Source: Nitratireductor sp. XY-223
GTDB lineage: Bacteria > Pseudomonadota > Alphaproteobacteria > Rhizobiales > Rhizobiaceae
Reading direction: 5' to 3'
Length of the DNA: 64,000 nucleotides
NCBI RefSeq assembly: GCF_004959855.1
Contig: NZ_SPNT01000002.1
Coordinates: 796,520 to 860,519, forward strand
The notes beneath the pieces were generated by a model. The model did no database searches and had not been told where the DNA came from. It saw only the letters and a list, made by a program, of their open reading frames with translations. Within the stretch, counting starts at the first letter, position 1. Every line of letters begins with the position of its first letter. Both the position numbers and the translations under genes were made by a program. Shown here one piece after another: positions 48,171 to 60,422 of this stretch.

Positions 48171-49055
48171 TCACGCGTCGTTGAGCGGCAGTGCGCCGAT
48201 GCGTTCATAGAGGAAATCCATGACGCGCCGGATGCGCTGGCTGGTGCGCAACTCCCGGTGCGAAGCAAGCCAGATCGGCAGGGCGGGAATGGCAACGTCC
48301 GGCAGTATGCGGCGCAAGCCCGGGTGTCCGGCGGCAAGGAAATGGGCGACGAAACCGATTCCAGAACCGGCCTTGACGAGCTCGAAATAGGCGATCTGGT
48401 GATCGGTGCGGACCGCGAAAAAATCGCGCTGTGCGCGGATGCCGAGATTCGCCATTCCGTCGATGATGAGGCCGGAGCGGTCCATGCCGACGAGCCGGTG
48501 TTCGAAGAATTCCTCAACCGTGGCCGGCGTGCCGTGGCGGGCGAGATAATCCTCGTGAGCATAGGTTCCCATCCCGAAATCATTTGTCTTGCGGGCAATG
48601 ACGTCGTTCTGGACCGGACGGACCATGCGCACGGCGATGTCGGCGTCGCGGCTCAGGAGGTTCTCCACCGTGTTGCTCGGCACGAGTTCGATCTGAATGT
48701 CCGGTTCGGCGACGCTGAGGGCAGCCAGAATGGGCGGCAGGACGTAGGCGGAGACCACCTCGCTGGCGGTGATGCGGACGGTGCCGCTGACCGTTAGCGC
48801 CCGGCCGGCGGCCTTCAGCGTAAGCCGGTCGGCCTCGGCGGCCATCGCCTTGGCGTCCTCGACGATGGACAGGCCCGCCTCCGTCAGCGACATGCCGTGC
48901 CGGCCGCGGGTGAACAGGGTCAGTCCCAGCGCCGATTCAAGCGCATCGATGTGGCGCCCGAGCGTCGGCTGGCTGACACCGAGATGATCGGCGGCGCCGG
49001 CCAGGGTCCCCTGTTCGGCGACGGCCAGAAAACTGCGGATTAGGTTCCAGTCCAT
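48171..49055 (-). CDS. LysR family transcriptional regulator
   Basis: 294 residues. An N-terminal winged helix-turn-helix (about 1-60; MDWNLIRSFLAVAEQGTLAGAADHLGVSQPTLGRHI in part) is followed by the two-lobed effector domain (about 88-290; SGTVRITASEVVSAYVLPP). It is divergent from the NAD(P)-binding gene at 49166, the usual arrangement for a LysR regulator and its target, with an AT-rich intergenic region holding dyads. Confidence 0.93.
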   Translation of the reverse strand: MDWNLIRSFLAVAEQGTLAGAADHLGVSQPTLGRHIDALESALGLTLFTRGRHGMSLTEAGLSIVEDAKAMAAEADRLTLKAAGRALTVSGTVRITASEVVSAYVLPPILAALSVAEPDIQIELVPSNTVENLLSRDADIAVRMVRPVQNDVIARKTNDFGMGTYAHEDYLARHGTPATVEEFFEHRLVGMDRSGLIIDGMANLGIRAQRDFFAVRTDHQIAYFELVKAGSGIGFVAHFLAAGHPGLRRILPDVAIPALPIWLASHRELRTSQRIRRVMDFLYERIGALPLNDA

Positions 49056-49106
49056 GGCAACGATACATTGTTGAATAGATGTTATGCAGTTTAGTCTATA
49101 TAAAAT

Positions 49107-49137
49107 ACAATCTTGAATTCATATTGTCGATGCATCG
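49107..49137. promoter_or_regulatory. Candidate LysR-type operator region
   Basis: ACAAT (49107-49111) and ATTGT (49123-49127) form an inverted repeat with 11 intervening bases, the T-N11-A geometry of LysR sites. A perfect 10-bp palindrome CGATGCATCG follows at 49128-49137. Both lie in the AT-rich gap between the divergent LysR gene and the epimerase-like gene. Confidence 0.45.
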
Positions 49138-49165
49138 TATAGTTCCATCCAAAGGAGATGACGCA

Positions 49166-50146
49166 ATGCAGACGATCGCAGTCCTCGGCGCCAACGGGCG
49201 CCTGTCCAACCCGGTTGCCAGGGCATTTCACGCGGCCGGTTATCGTGTCGTGGCGGTAACCCGCTCCGGCAAGGCCAAGGGGCTTCCAGCCGAGATTGAA
49301 CAGAGGGCGGCGGATGCCATGGACCGGCAGGCGCTGATCAGCGCAACGTCGGGTGCGGACATATTGTTCAACGGCCTCAATCCGGCTTACACGGACTGGG
49401 GCAAATATGTCCTGCCAATGGGGGAGAATGTCATGGCAGCGGCCCGGAGCCACGGCGCGTTCCATCTGTTCCCGGGGAACGTCTATAATTTCGGGCGGGA
49501 CATCGGCGAAAACACGCACGTGGGACACCCGCAGCGGGCCGAGACGCGCAAGGGCCGGATCCGTATCGCGCTGGAGCAGCATTTCGAACGCGAAGCCGGT
49601 CTTGGCAATGTGCGGACGGCCATCTTGCGTGCCGGTGATTTCTTCGGCGGTTCGATAAGGGGCACTTGGTTCGATCTCGCCATCGCAGAGAAGATCGGCA
49701 GGGGGATATTCACCTATCCCGGGCCGATGGACCTGCCGCACGGCTGGGCCTACCTCCCGGATCTGGCGGGAACATTTGTGAGACTTGCCGACCATTGTGA
49801 CGCGCTGCAGCCATTCCAGACCTTCCATTTCACCGGCCACACTTTAACCGGGTCGCAACTGAAAACCCTGTGCGAGCATGCTGCCGGTCGACCATTGAAA
49901 AGGGCCGGCATGCCCTGGCCACTTCTGCGTGCCGCCGGCGTGTTTTCTCCGATGCTGCGCGAGGTTTGCGAGATGTCCTATCTCTGGCGCACCCCGCACA
50001 GCCTCGATGGCAGCAAGCTCAAGGCACTGATCGCGCGTGTGCCGCACACGGAAGCGGGTGTTGCGGTGGCGGCTGCGCTTTCGGAACTCGGGGTGGATAC
50101 CGCGGACCGCCGGGACGGCGCGTTGGCCGCCCTGTCGACAACATAA
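49166..50146 (+). CDS. NAD(P)-binding Rossmann-fold (epimerase/dehydratase-like) protein
   Basis: 326 residues. The N-terminal dinucleotide motif is [23 protein letters not shown]. The sequence then follows an atypical extended [38 protein letters not shown] and [19 protein letters not shown]. The Y-x3-K pair is not clearly conserved, so it may be a sensor or reductase and not an epimerase. Strong RBS AAAGGAGATG before ATG 49166. Probably controlled by the divergent LysR regulator. Confidence 0.87.
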   Translation: MQTIAVLGANGRLSNPVARAFHAAGYRVVAVTRSGKAKGLPAEIEQRAADAMDRQALISATSGADILFNGLNPAYTDWGKYVLPMGENVMAAARSHGAFHLFPGNVYNFGRDIGENTHVGHPQRAETRKGRIRIALEQHFEREAGLGNVRTAILRAGDFFGGSIRGTWFDLAIAEKIGRGIFTYPGPMDLPHGWAYLPDLAGTFVRLADHCDALQPFQTFHFTGHTLTGSQLKTLCEHAAGRPLKRAGMPWPLLRAAGVFSPMLREVCEMSYLWRTPHSLDGSKLKALIARVPHTEAGVAVAAALSELGVDTADRRDGALAALSTT

Positions 50147-50155
50147 GCTGACAAA

Positions 50156-50183
50156 GAACCCGCCTGCACGGCGGGTTCCTTCT
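50156..50183 (+). terminator. Rho-independent terminator after the epimerase-like gene
   Basis: A perfect 9-bp stem GAACCCGCC / GGCGGGTTC (50156-50164, 50170-50178) with a TGCAC loop is followed by a modest CTTCT tail. It lies 10 bases after the stop and upstream of ispG. Confidence 0.7.
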
Positions 50184-50306
50184 GACCCACCGCATTTGTC
50201 GACGATTCCGCCGACCGTCATCATGTTGACATTGTGGGCTGGTTGTACCACCTCACACCCAGACAAGGATTTTTGGCGCCACAAAGCACTGCGGCCAGGG
50301 GTTCCG

Positions 50307-51566
50307 ATGAGCAGCTATTATTCAGAGGTATTCGACAGGCGCCGTTCCGTTGCCGTCGATGTCGGCGGCGTCAAGGTCGGGGGCGATCATGCGATCGTCG
50401 TTCAATCGATGACCAACACGGATACGGCCGATGTCGACGCCACCGTCGCGCAGGTCGCCGCGCTCCACAATGCCGGCTCGGAGATCGTGCGCATCACCGT
50501 CGACCGGGACGAGAGCGCCGCGGCCGTGCCGAAAATCCGCGAAAGGCTGGAAAGGCTCGGCCTCGATGTGCCGATCGTCGGCGATTTCCACTATATCGGC
50601 CACAAGCTACTTGCCGATCATCCGGCCTGCGCCGAGGCGCTGGCGAAATACCGCATCAATCCCGGCAATGTCGGCTTCAAGGACAAGAAGGACAAGCAGT
50701 TCGCGCAGATCGTCGAGACCGCGATCCGCTACGACAAACCAGTGCGCATCGGCGTAAACTGGGGTTCGCTCGACCAGATGCTGCTGACCCGGCTGATGGA
50801 CGAAAACCATGAAAAAGGCGGGCCGATGAGCGCCCAGGAAGTGACGCGCGAAGCCATTGTGCAGTCGGCCCTTTTGTCGGCTGAACTCGCCGAGGAGATC
50901 GGGCTTGCCCGCGACCGCATCATCCTGTCGGCCAAGGTCAGCCAGGTGCAGGACCTGATCGCCGTCTACACGGAACTGGCGCGCCGGTCAGATCATGCGC
51001 TGCATCTGGGGCTGACGGAGGCCGGCATGGGCAGCAAGGGCATCGTCGCATCGGCGGCGGCGCTCTCAATCGTCATGCAGCAGGGGATCGGCGATACGAT
51101 CCGCATTTCGCTGACGCCGGAACCCGGCGGCGACCGCACGCGTGAGGTGCAGGTGGCGCAGGAACTGCTGCAGGTCATGGGGTTCCGCCAGTTCGTGCCG
51201 GTGGTCGCAGCCTGTCCGGGTTGCGGACGCACCACATCCACCGTGTTCCAGGAACTGGCGCGCCGGATCGAGGACGATCTGCGCCGCAACATGCCCGTGT
51301 GGCGGGACAAATATCCGGGTGTCGAAACCCTCAATGTCGCGGTCATGGGCTGCATCGTCAACGGTCCGGGCGAGTCCAAGCATGCCGATATCGGCATCTC
51401 GCTGCCCGGCACGGGCGAAAGCCCGGCGGCGCCGGTCTTCGTCGACGGCAAGAAGGTCCGCACCCTGCGCGGCGACAATATCGCCGGGGAATTCGAGGCT
51501 ATGGTGGGCGACTATATCCGCAACCGCTTCGGGGGCACGCAGGCCGAGGACCCGGACGCGGCGTGA
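50307..51566 (+). CDS. ispG: 4-hydroxy-3-methylbut-2-en-1-yl diphosphate synthase (flavodoxin)
   Basis: The 419-residue [4Fe-4S] enzyme IspG/GcpE converts MEcPP to HMBPP in the MEP isoprenoid pathway. The TIM-barrel N-terminal half starts [28 protein letters not shown] in part. The C-terminal cluster ligands are in [17 protein letters not shown] and [11 protein letters not shown]. The length is normal for proteobacteria. The frame is open upstream, into the previous gene; ATG 50307 gives the family N-terminus. It converges on the histidine kinase gene with an 11-base gap. Confidence 0.97.
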   Translation: MSSYYSEVFDRRRSVAVDVGGVKVGGDHAIVVQSMTNTDTADVDATVAQVAALHNAGSEIVRITVDRDESAAAVPKIRERLERLGLDVPIVGDFHYIGHKLLADHPACAEALAKYRINPGNVGFKDKKDKQFAQIVETAIRYDKPVRIGVNWGSLDQMLLTRLMDENHEKGGPMSAQEVTREAIVQSALLSAELAEEIGLARDRIILSAKVSQVQDLIAVYTELARRSDHALHLGLTEAGMGSKGIVASAAALSIVMQQGIGDTIRISLTPEPGGDRTREVQVAQELLQVMGFRQFVPVVAACPGCGRTTSTVFQELARRIEDDLRRNMPVWRDKYPGVETLNVAVMGCIVNGPGESKHADIGISLPGTGESPAAPVFVDGKKVRTLRGDNIAGEFEAMVGDYIRNRFGGTQAEDPDAA

Positions 51567-51577
51567 CGCTGCGGCAT

Positions 51578-53971
<2,394 letters not shown>

Positions 53972-54195
53972 GCACGTACCCGTCAATCGATTAAGTATGC
54001 AGCCGCCGTACGGTAATATCCGGCATATATCCGCATCCTTAGCATCGGCAGGCTATGCGCGGCGGCGACGAAACCCGTAATGCGCGCAGGTGGATGCAGG
54101 CATATCGTCATGATTGCGCGGGCATTTTTTCAGGGAACCGTTAACGTGCCCTTAAGCCTAAAAATTTACCGGGCGTTAAGCCGGTTTCCGGCCGA

Positions 54196-55110
<915 letters not shown>

Positions 55111-55164
55111 GGCGCCGTCATCGCACGATGCGGACAAGACGGCAACCGATACGCCCCTGTGAAA

Positions 55165-55469
55165 CTAGAGCGAGTTGTGATCAGATTGAATTATTTGACC
55201 GCGGCGATTTTGGTTTCTGGCTAGGCGGATTGCGCGCCGTGGTGCCCACCCACCACAAGCGCGAGCCAACGACGCCAGGGGCCCAAAATCGCCCGGCCCG
55301 TTCACCCTTCGGTTCAAAAATCTCTTTCTTTTCAAGGGTGGGGAAAATCGATCCATCGGCGTTGTTGCGCCGCTTGCCCGATGCCCCACATCGCGCTGCG
55401 CGACGCGCCTAGCCGAGTGGACCGATTTTCCGCCATCAAATGCTTCAATCTGATTACAACTCGCTCTAG
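55165..55469. mobile_element. MITE-like element with 34-bp terminal inverted repeats
   Basis: The left end (55165-55198, starting CTAGAGCGAGTTGT) and the right end (55469-55436, inverted) match at 31 of 34 positions. Inside are a perfect 11-bp inverted repeat GGCGATTTTGG (55203-55213 / 55283-55293) and a 13-bp one with one mismatch (55342-55354 / 55419-55431). The 305-bp unit could therefore fold into a cruciform with two side hairpins. It carries no transposase frame. No clear target-site duplication is visible. It fills most of the gap between ispA and mtgA. Confidence 0.75.
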
Positions 55470-55530
55470 CGGTTCAAATCGCGGCAAGCCTGCTTTATTG
55501 AGATTTGGGCGAACACGCAGCGGGGGTTTC

Positions 55531-56244
55531 TTGGCTAAGAAAAAACGTAAACGCAGAAAGGGTGCCCGCTCCCCGTATTGGAGGCGTCTGGCCATCCGTG
55601 CGCTGCTGGTGATTGTGCTGGCGCCCCTGGCTCTGATGCTCTTGTACAAGCCCCCCTTCGTGCATCCGGTCTCGACGGTCATGCTGCGCGATCTTGTTCT
55701 GTTGCGCGGCTACCAGCGGCAATGGGTCGAATTTGACGCGATTGCGCCGGCGCTCGTGCAGTCGGTGCTCATGTCGGAGGACGGGAAATTCTGTTTTCAC
55801 CACGGTGTCGACTGGAGTGCGATCAACCTGGTGATCGATGAGGCGCTCGAAGGTGAGCGGCCGCGCGGCGCCAGCACAATCCCCATGCAGACGGTCAAGA
55901 ACCTCTTCCTGTGGTCCAGCCGGTCCTATGTGCGCAAGGTGCTGGAGGTGCCGCTGGCGATTGCGGCCGACGCCATCTGGTCAAAGCGCCGCCTGATGGA
56001 GATCTATCTCAACGTCGCCGAATGGGCGCCCGGCGTCTATGGGATCGAGGCGGCGGCGCAATATTACTACAACGTCTCCGCCGCGCGGCTGACCCGCAGG
56101 CAGGCCGCCTACCTGGCGGTCACGCTCCCCAACCCGTATCTGCGTCACCCGCGCAAGCCGTCGCGCGGCATGGTGCGCCTGGCGGCCCTTGTCGAGCGAC
56201 GATCGCAGCAGTCGGGCGCATATATCAAATGCCTTTATGATTGA
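55531..56244 (+). CDS. mtgA: Monofunctional biosynthetic peptidoglycan transglycosylase
   Basis: 237 residues from TTG 55531 ([19 protein letters not shown]), which has GGGGG upstream. An in-frame ATG at 55381 would run through the inverted-repeat element and is rejected. A basic N-terminus and one transmembrane helix (about 22-45) are followed by a GT51 domain with catalytic Glu in [32 protein letters not shown] and [20 protein letters not shown]. It polymerises lipid II glycan strands at the inner membrane. No transpeptidase domain is present. Confidence 0.95.
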   Translation: MAKKKRKRRKGARSPYWRRLAIRALLVIVLAPLALMLLYKPPFVHPVSTVMLRDLVLLRGYQRQWVEFDAIAPALVQSVLMSEDGKFCFHHGVDWSAINLVIDEALEGERPRGASTIPMQTVKNLFLWSSRSYVRKVLEVPLAIAADAIWSKRRLMEIYLNVAEWAPGVYGIEAAAQYYYNVSAARLTRRQAAYLAVTLPNPYLRHPRKPSRGMVRLAALVERRSQQSGAYIKCLYD

Positions 56245-56338
56245 ATCGATCCTATTGGTTGGAATTCGGCGGCGCCGGCCGCTAAATTCGGCGTAAGGCC
56301 AACGGCACGGCGAACCCCACCACGAAGGAGAAACGGCG

Positions 56339-56986
56339 ATGAGCGAACTGGTCCTTTACATCGGCAACAAGAACTATTCGTCCTGGTCGTTCCGCCCCTG
56401 GTTCGCGCTGCGGGCGCTGGAGATCGAGTTCACCGAAAAGCTGGTCCCGTTCGACATGGCAGCGGGAAATCCCGCGTTTGCGGAATTCTCGCCGACCAAC
56501 AAGGTGCCGGTGCTGGAACACGGTCACCTGCGGGTGTGGGAATCGCTGGCCATCATGGAGTATCTCAACGACCTGTTCTACACCAAGCATGTGTGGCCCC
56601 ACGAGCACGACAACCGCGCCCATGCGCGGGCCATCAGCTGCGAGATGCTGAGCGGATTTTCCGCGCTGCAATCCGAGTGCCCGATGAACATGCGGCGCGA
56701 ACCGGCGCCGCTCGATGTTTCCGAGGCGGCGAAGCGGGATGTGCGGCGGATCGAGGACATCTGGCGCGAATGCCTCGAGCGCCACGGGGGACCGTTCCTG
56801 TTCGGCCAGCTCACGGCGGCCGATGCCATGTTCGCGCCGGTCGTGAACCGTTTCGACATCTATCGCCTGAGCGAGGATCCGGCGGCGCTTTCCTATATGG
56901 ACCACATCAAGTCGCTGCCGGCGTGGAAGGAATGGGAAGCGGCCGGCAGGGCCGAAAGCTGGATCGTCGAAGAGGACGAGGTCTGA
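56339..56986 (+). CDS. Glutathione S-transferase family protein
   Basis: A 215-residue cytosolic GST. The thioredoxin-like N-terminal half has SWSFRPWFALRALEIEF with a catalytic-region Ser, NKVPVLEHG (cis-Pro loop) and VWESLAIMEYLND. The helical C-terminal half ends PAWKEWEAAGRAESW. It likely conjugates or reduces small electrophiles with glutathione. RBS AAGGAG. It stands alone between mtgA and rpmF. Confidence 0.92.
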   Translation: MSELVLYIGNKNYSSWSFRPWFALRALEIEFTEKLVPFDMAAGNPAFAEFSPTNKVPVLEHGHLRVWESLAIMEYLNDLFYTKHVWPHEHDNRAHARAISCEMLSGFSALQSECPMNMRREPAPLDVSEAAKRDVRRIEDIWRECLERHGGPFLFGQLTAADAMFAPVVNRFDIYRLSEDPAALSYMDHIKSLPAWKEWEAAGRAESWIVEEDEV

Positions 56987-57139
56987 AAACGGGCGGATTC
57001 GGCCAAAAAAATGTGCCCGGGTGCTGGTCAAACGACCGATAGCCATGTATAAGCCCGCGCAATTTCCGAGATTGACACGTGTCCGTTTCGGCCCCGTTCC
57101 GGCCGATGGGCGCGTATTGCCCGCGAGTGGAGAAGAAAA

Positions 57140-57325
57140 ATGGCTGTACCCAAGAGTAAGGTGACCCGCTCGAAGCGCGGCATGCGCCGCGCAACCGATG
57201 CGCTCAAGGCACCCACCTATGTCGAGGACAAGAATTCCGGCGAACTGCGCCGTCCGCACCACATCGATCTCAAGACCGGCATGTACCGCGGTCGCCAGGT
57301 GCTGACCAACAAAGACAACGCCTGA
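57140..57325 (+). CDS. rpmF: 50S ribosomal protein bL32
   Basis: A 61-residue bL32, complete ([38 protein letters not shown]). It lacks the CxxC zinc pairs of some bL32 paralogues, as is normal in this group. RBS GGAGAAG. It stands as a single gene with its own terminator, not next to plsX/fabH. Confidence 0.97.
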   Translation: MAVPKSKVTRSKRGMRRATDALKAPTYVEDKNSGELRRPHHIDLKTGMYRGRQVLTNKDNA

Positions 57326-57350
57326 ATTCGGCGACTAGATCGAATGCATG

Positions 57351-57381
57351 GGGCCGGCTTGCAAGCCGGCCCTGTTTTTTT
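57351..57381 (+). terminator. Rho-independent terminator of rpmF
   Basis: A perfect 9-bp stem GGGCCGGCT / AGCCGGCCC (57351-57359, 57364-57372) with a TGCA loop is followed by TGTTTTTTTG. It lies 25 bases after the rpmF stop and is the strongest terminator in the window. Confidence 0.93.
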
Positions 57382-57524
57382 GCCGCCGGCCGCCGCCATG
57401 ATTTTGCCGGTAACCATGTTTTACCTATTCGTTCACGACAGCTGCACGCGGGTTTAAGATCTGTGATAGAGCTGATTGACCACAGATCCTTGCAGATCTT
57501 TCGAACCGGGGGCGGGGCGAATCC

Positions 57525-57932
57525 ATGATAGCGGCGATACCCTTGATGATCATTCCGCTGATCATCTACAACGCGATGGTTTTCGGACCGTTCGACGCGG
57601 CCGGCACGGCCTGGCTTTCCGCGCAGGTGCTGAGCGTCAACATGATCTCGGGCACGCGCTGGGTCATGCAGAATTCGGACCTGATCATCGTCGTCGCGTT
57701 GGTTCTGCTTTTTGTGGAAATCCTCAAGGCGACGCGAAGCGGCGGATGGTCCGTCGCCAACCACGTGTTGTCGGCAGTCGTCTTCGTGGCGTTTGTGGTC
57801 GAGTTCCTGCTGGTCCGGGAAGCGGCGAACAATGTCTTCTTCATCCTGACCGTGATCGCCTTCATCGACCTGATCGCCGGGTTCTCCGTGTCGATCAAGT
57901 CCGCGGGGCGCGACGTGTCGATCGGCCTGTGA
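57525..57932 (+). CDS. Small four-helix membrane protein of unknown function
   Basis: A 135-residue protein with four hydrophobic helices (about 1-20, 50-67, 78-97 and 103-122) and short polar loops. I do not recognise the family. The start ATG 57525 follows a purine-rich GGGGGCGGGG stretch. It is preceded by a 199-base gap after rpmF and converges on the M20 gene. Codon use is like its neighbours, which supports a real gene. Confidence 0.72.
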   Translation: MIAAIPLMIIPLIIYNAMVFGPFDAAGTAWLSAQVLSVNMISGTRWVMQNSDLIIVVALVLLFVEILKATRSGGWSVANHVLSAVVFVAFVVEFLLVREAANNVFFILTVIAFIDLIAGFSVSIKSAGRDVSIGL

Positions 57933-57986
57933 GGCCGACCGCCGGCCTTTGCGGGCCGGGGGAACGGCCGGCCCGGCCCGATATGA

Positions 57987-59156
57987 TCAGTTTTTCGTGA
58001 GTGCCGTTTCGGCCAGCTTCACCCAGTAGGAGATCCCGTAGGGGATGATCTCGTCGTTGAAGTCGAAGTCCGGATGATGAAGCGCGGCGGTATCGCCATT
58101 GCCGATGAAAATGAACGATCCCGGCCTTGCCTCCAGCATGAAGGAGAAATCCTCGCCGCCCATGGTCGGCGTTGCCGTCGCATTGACCTTTTCCGATCCG
58201 GCGATCTCGCCGGCCACCCCGACCGAAAAATCCGTCTGATCGGCATGGTTGTAGGTGACGGGATAGCCGCGCTTGTACTTCACCGTCGCCTCGGCATTGT
58301 GGGCGTCGGCGATGTTGTGGACGATCTGATCGATCCTCTGTTCGGCCATCGCCCGCAGGTCGGCATTCAGCGTGCGGACCGTGCCGGCGAGCTCGGCTTC
58401 CTCCGGGATGACGTTATAGGCGCTGCCGGCGTTGAACTTGGTGACCGAGACGACAATCGATTCCAGCGGATTGGCATTGCGCGACGCGATGAGCTGCAGG
58501 CCGGAGACCACCTGGGCTGCGATGGTGATCGGGTCGACGGTCTGGTAAGGCATTGCGGCGTGGCCGCCGCGTCCGCGCACGGTGATGGTGAACTCGTCCG
58601 TTGCCGCCATGATCGCGCCGGTCCGGGTCGCGAACTCGCCGGCCGGCAGGCCGGGCATGTTGTGCATGCCGAACACCTCGTCGATCTCGAAGCGTTCCAT
58701 CATGCCGTCCTTGACCATCTCGTCGCCGCCGCCGCCGCCCTCTTCGGCCGGCTGGAAGATAACCGCGACCGTGCCGTCGAAATTGCGGGTTTCGGACAGA
58801 TACTTGGCGGCGCCCAGAAGCATGGCGGTGTGACCGTCATGGCCGCAGGCGTGCATCTTGCCGTCGACCGTCGACGACCAGGGCTTGCCCGTGGTCTCCT
58901 TGATCGGCAGGGCGTCCATGTCGGCGCGCAGTCCGATGACCCTTCCGGATCCGCGGTCGCGGCCCTTGATGAGCGCGACCACACCCGTGCGCCCGATGCC
59001 GGTCACCACCTCGTCGCAACCGAAGGTTTTAAGCTTTTCCTCGACGAAGGCCGCCGTCTCGTGGACGTCGAAAAGCAGTTCCGGCCGGGAGTGGAGATGT
59101 CGGCGCCATTCGGCGACTTCAGCCTGCAGTTCGGCAGCGCGGTTCAGTATCGGCAT
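57987..59156 (-). CDS. M20 family amidohydrolase (N-acyl amino acid/hippurate hydrolase type)
   Basis: A 389-residue M20D metallo-amidohydrolase. Metal-binding residues are in GLRADMDALP, HACGHDGHTAMLLG (bridging Cys/His) and QPAEEGGGGG (Glu pair). The dimerisation (lid) domain is at about 180-290 (RGRGGHAAMPYQTVDPI), and PTMGGEDFSFM gives the last ligand region. It cleaves N-acyl groups from amino acids or related amides in the cytoplasm. Specificity cannot be read. A longer frame to 59339 lacks homology and would overlap the divergent gene. Confidence 0.94.
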   Translation of the reverse strand: MPILNRAAELQAEVAEWRRHLHSRPELLFDVHETAAFVEEKLKTFGCDEVVTGIGRTGVVALIKGRDRGSGRVIGLRADMDALPIKETTGKPWSSTVDGKMHACGHDGHTAMLLGAAKYLSETRNFDGTVAVIFQPAEEGGGGGDEMVKDGMMERFEIDEVFGMHNMPGLPAGEFATRTGAIMAATDEFTITVRGRGGHAAMPYQTVDPITIAAQVVSGLQLIASRNANPLESIVVSVTKFNAGSAYNVIPEEAELAGTVRTLNADLRAMAEQRIDQIVHNIADAHNAEATVKYKRGYPVTYNHADQTDFSVGVAGEIAGSEKVNATATPTMGGEDFSFMLEARPGSFIFIGNGDTAALHHPDFDFNDEIIPYGISYWVKLAETALTKN

Positions 59157-59267
59157 TAAGTATACCCTCATTCTTACTGATGGACTTGTCAGATGTATGG
59201 CATATAAGGCAGCTTTCGGGTACATACAATTTGTGTCCCGTTTCTCCTCTGGAGCTCGAATTCTGCC

Positions 59268-60416
59268 ATGCGCCGTGTGACGAGTGTGCCTGCGACGATA
59301 TTTGCAATTCTCCTCTGCGTGGTTCTGTCCACGACCCATTCAAAAGCCGGCCCGACCATGGTCGTCGATGTCGAAACCGGAAAGGTACTCGAGCACAAGG
59401 ACGCCTTCCAGCGCTGGTATCCGGCCTCGCTGACCAAGCTGATGACAGCCTATGTGGTCTTCCGGCAGGTCAAGTCGGGCGCGATCACCGTGAATTCGCC
59501 GGTTACAATCAGCAACAACGCCGCCAAGGCGCCGCCGAGCAAGATGTATTTCAAGCCGGGGTCGCAGCTGACACTCGACCACGCGCTCAAGATCATCATG
59601 GTCAAGTCGGCCAATGATGTGTCCGTGGCGATCGCCGAGACGATCGCCGGAAGCCATGATTTCTTCGTCGCCATGATGAACGAGGAGGCCGCCCGCCTCG
59701 GGATGTCCGACACGCGCTTCATCAACGCGAACGGCCTGCCGGGCAAGGGGCAGCGCACCACCGCCCGCGACATGGCTATCCTCGGTGTCGCGCTGAAGCG
59801 GGAATTCCCGCAATTCAGCCACTATTTCTCGCTCGAGGCCATCACAACCGGCAAGAGGACCTACACAAACTACAATATCCTGATCGGGCGCTTTACCGGC
59901 GCCAACGGCATGAAGACCGGCTTTATCTGCGCCTCCGGGTTCAACCAGGTTTCCTCGGCGACGCGCAGGGGCCGGAGCGTGGTGGCGGTCGTCCTCGGCG
60001 CCAAAGACCAGGAGGAACGCGCGGTCGAATCGGCGCGGCTGCTGCACAAGGGACTGACCACGCCCGGCCTTGCAAAGCCATCGCTCTACACCATGCGGCC
60101 CTATGGCCAGAACCGGCTGCAAACGGTCAACATGCGGCCGCTCGTCTGTTCCCAGGAAGCCCGCAGGGCCAGAAATGATGGACGTGGCGTCGAGGGCATG
60201 ACCATACAGTCGGCCTATATCTCGCCGCTCGGCCGGCAGGCGCGTGCGGTCCGCGTGCGTTTGAGCGGAAAGATCCCGGCGTCACTGGCATCCGGCCGGA
60301 TCCCGGTCCCCAAACCCAGGCCGGTCGGCGTCGGCGACGGCGAAGGTCCGGTGGCCACCGTTGGCGCCAAGCCGGCTTCCAATGTCCCGGTGCCGAGGAA
60401 GCGTCCAAGCCTCTGA
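59268..60416 (+). CDS. D-alanyl-D-alanine carboxypeptidase (S11)
   Basis: 382 residues. A signal peptide (1-27, SKA/GP) is followed by an S11 penicillin-binding domain (about 28-265) with SxxK in PASLTKLMTAYV, SxN in KSANDVSVA and KTG in GMKTGFICASGFN. A ~110-residue basic, Pro/Arg-rich tail (KIPASLASGRIPVPKPRPVG) replaces the usual PBP5 C-terminal domain and amphipathic anchor. It trims pentapeptides in the periplasm. The RBS GGAG is in place. The CobW gene follows after 6 bases, suggesting one transcript. Confidence 0.94.
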   Translation: MRRVTSVPATIFAILLCVVLSTTHSKAGPTMVVDVETGKVLEHKDAFQRWYPASLTKLMTAYVVFRQVKSGAITVNSPVTISNNAAKAPPSKMYFKPGSQLTLDHALKIIMVKSANDVSVAIAETIAGSHDFFVAMMNEEAARLGMSDTRFINANGLPGKGQRTTARDMAILGVALKREFPQFSHYFSLEAITTGKRTYTNYNILIGRFTGANGMKTGFICASGFNQVSSATRRGRSVVAVVLGAKDQEERAVESARLLHKGLTTPGLAKPSLYTMRPYGQNRLQTVNMRPLVCSQEARRARNDGRGVEGMTIQSAYISPLGRQARAVRVRLSGKIPASLASGRIPVPKPRPVGVGDGEGPVATVGAKPASNVPVPRKRPSL

Positions 60417-60422
60417 CTTGAA

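Noticed and set aside
55165-55469. Considered a CRISPR repeat, a tRNA-like or a complete insertion sequence.
   Set aside because: There is only one unit, with no spacers, no tRNA fold and no transposase frame. The inverted ends fit a MITE-like or REP-like element better.
55381-55530. An extended 5' end of mtgA starting from ATG 55381.
   Set aside because: It would translate the terminal inverted repeat of the MITE-like element. TTG 55531 has a GGGGG ribosome binding site and gives the normal MtgA N-terminus.
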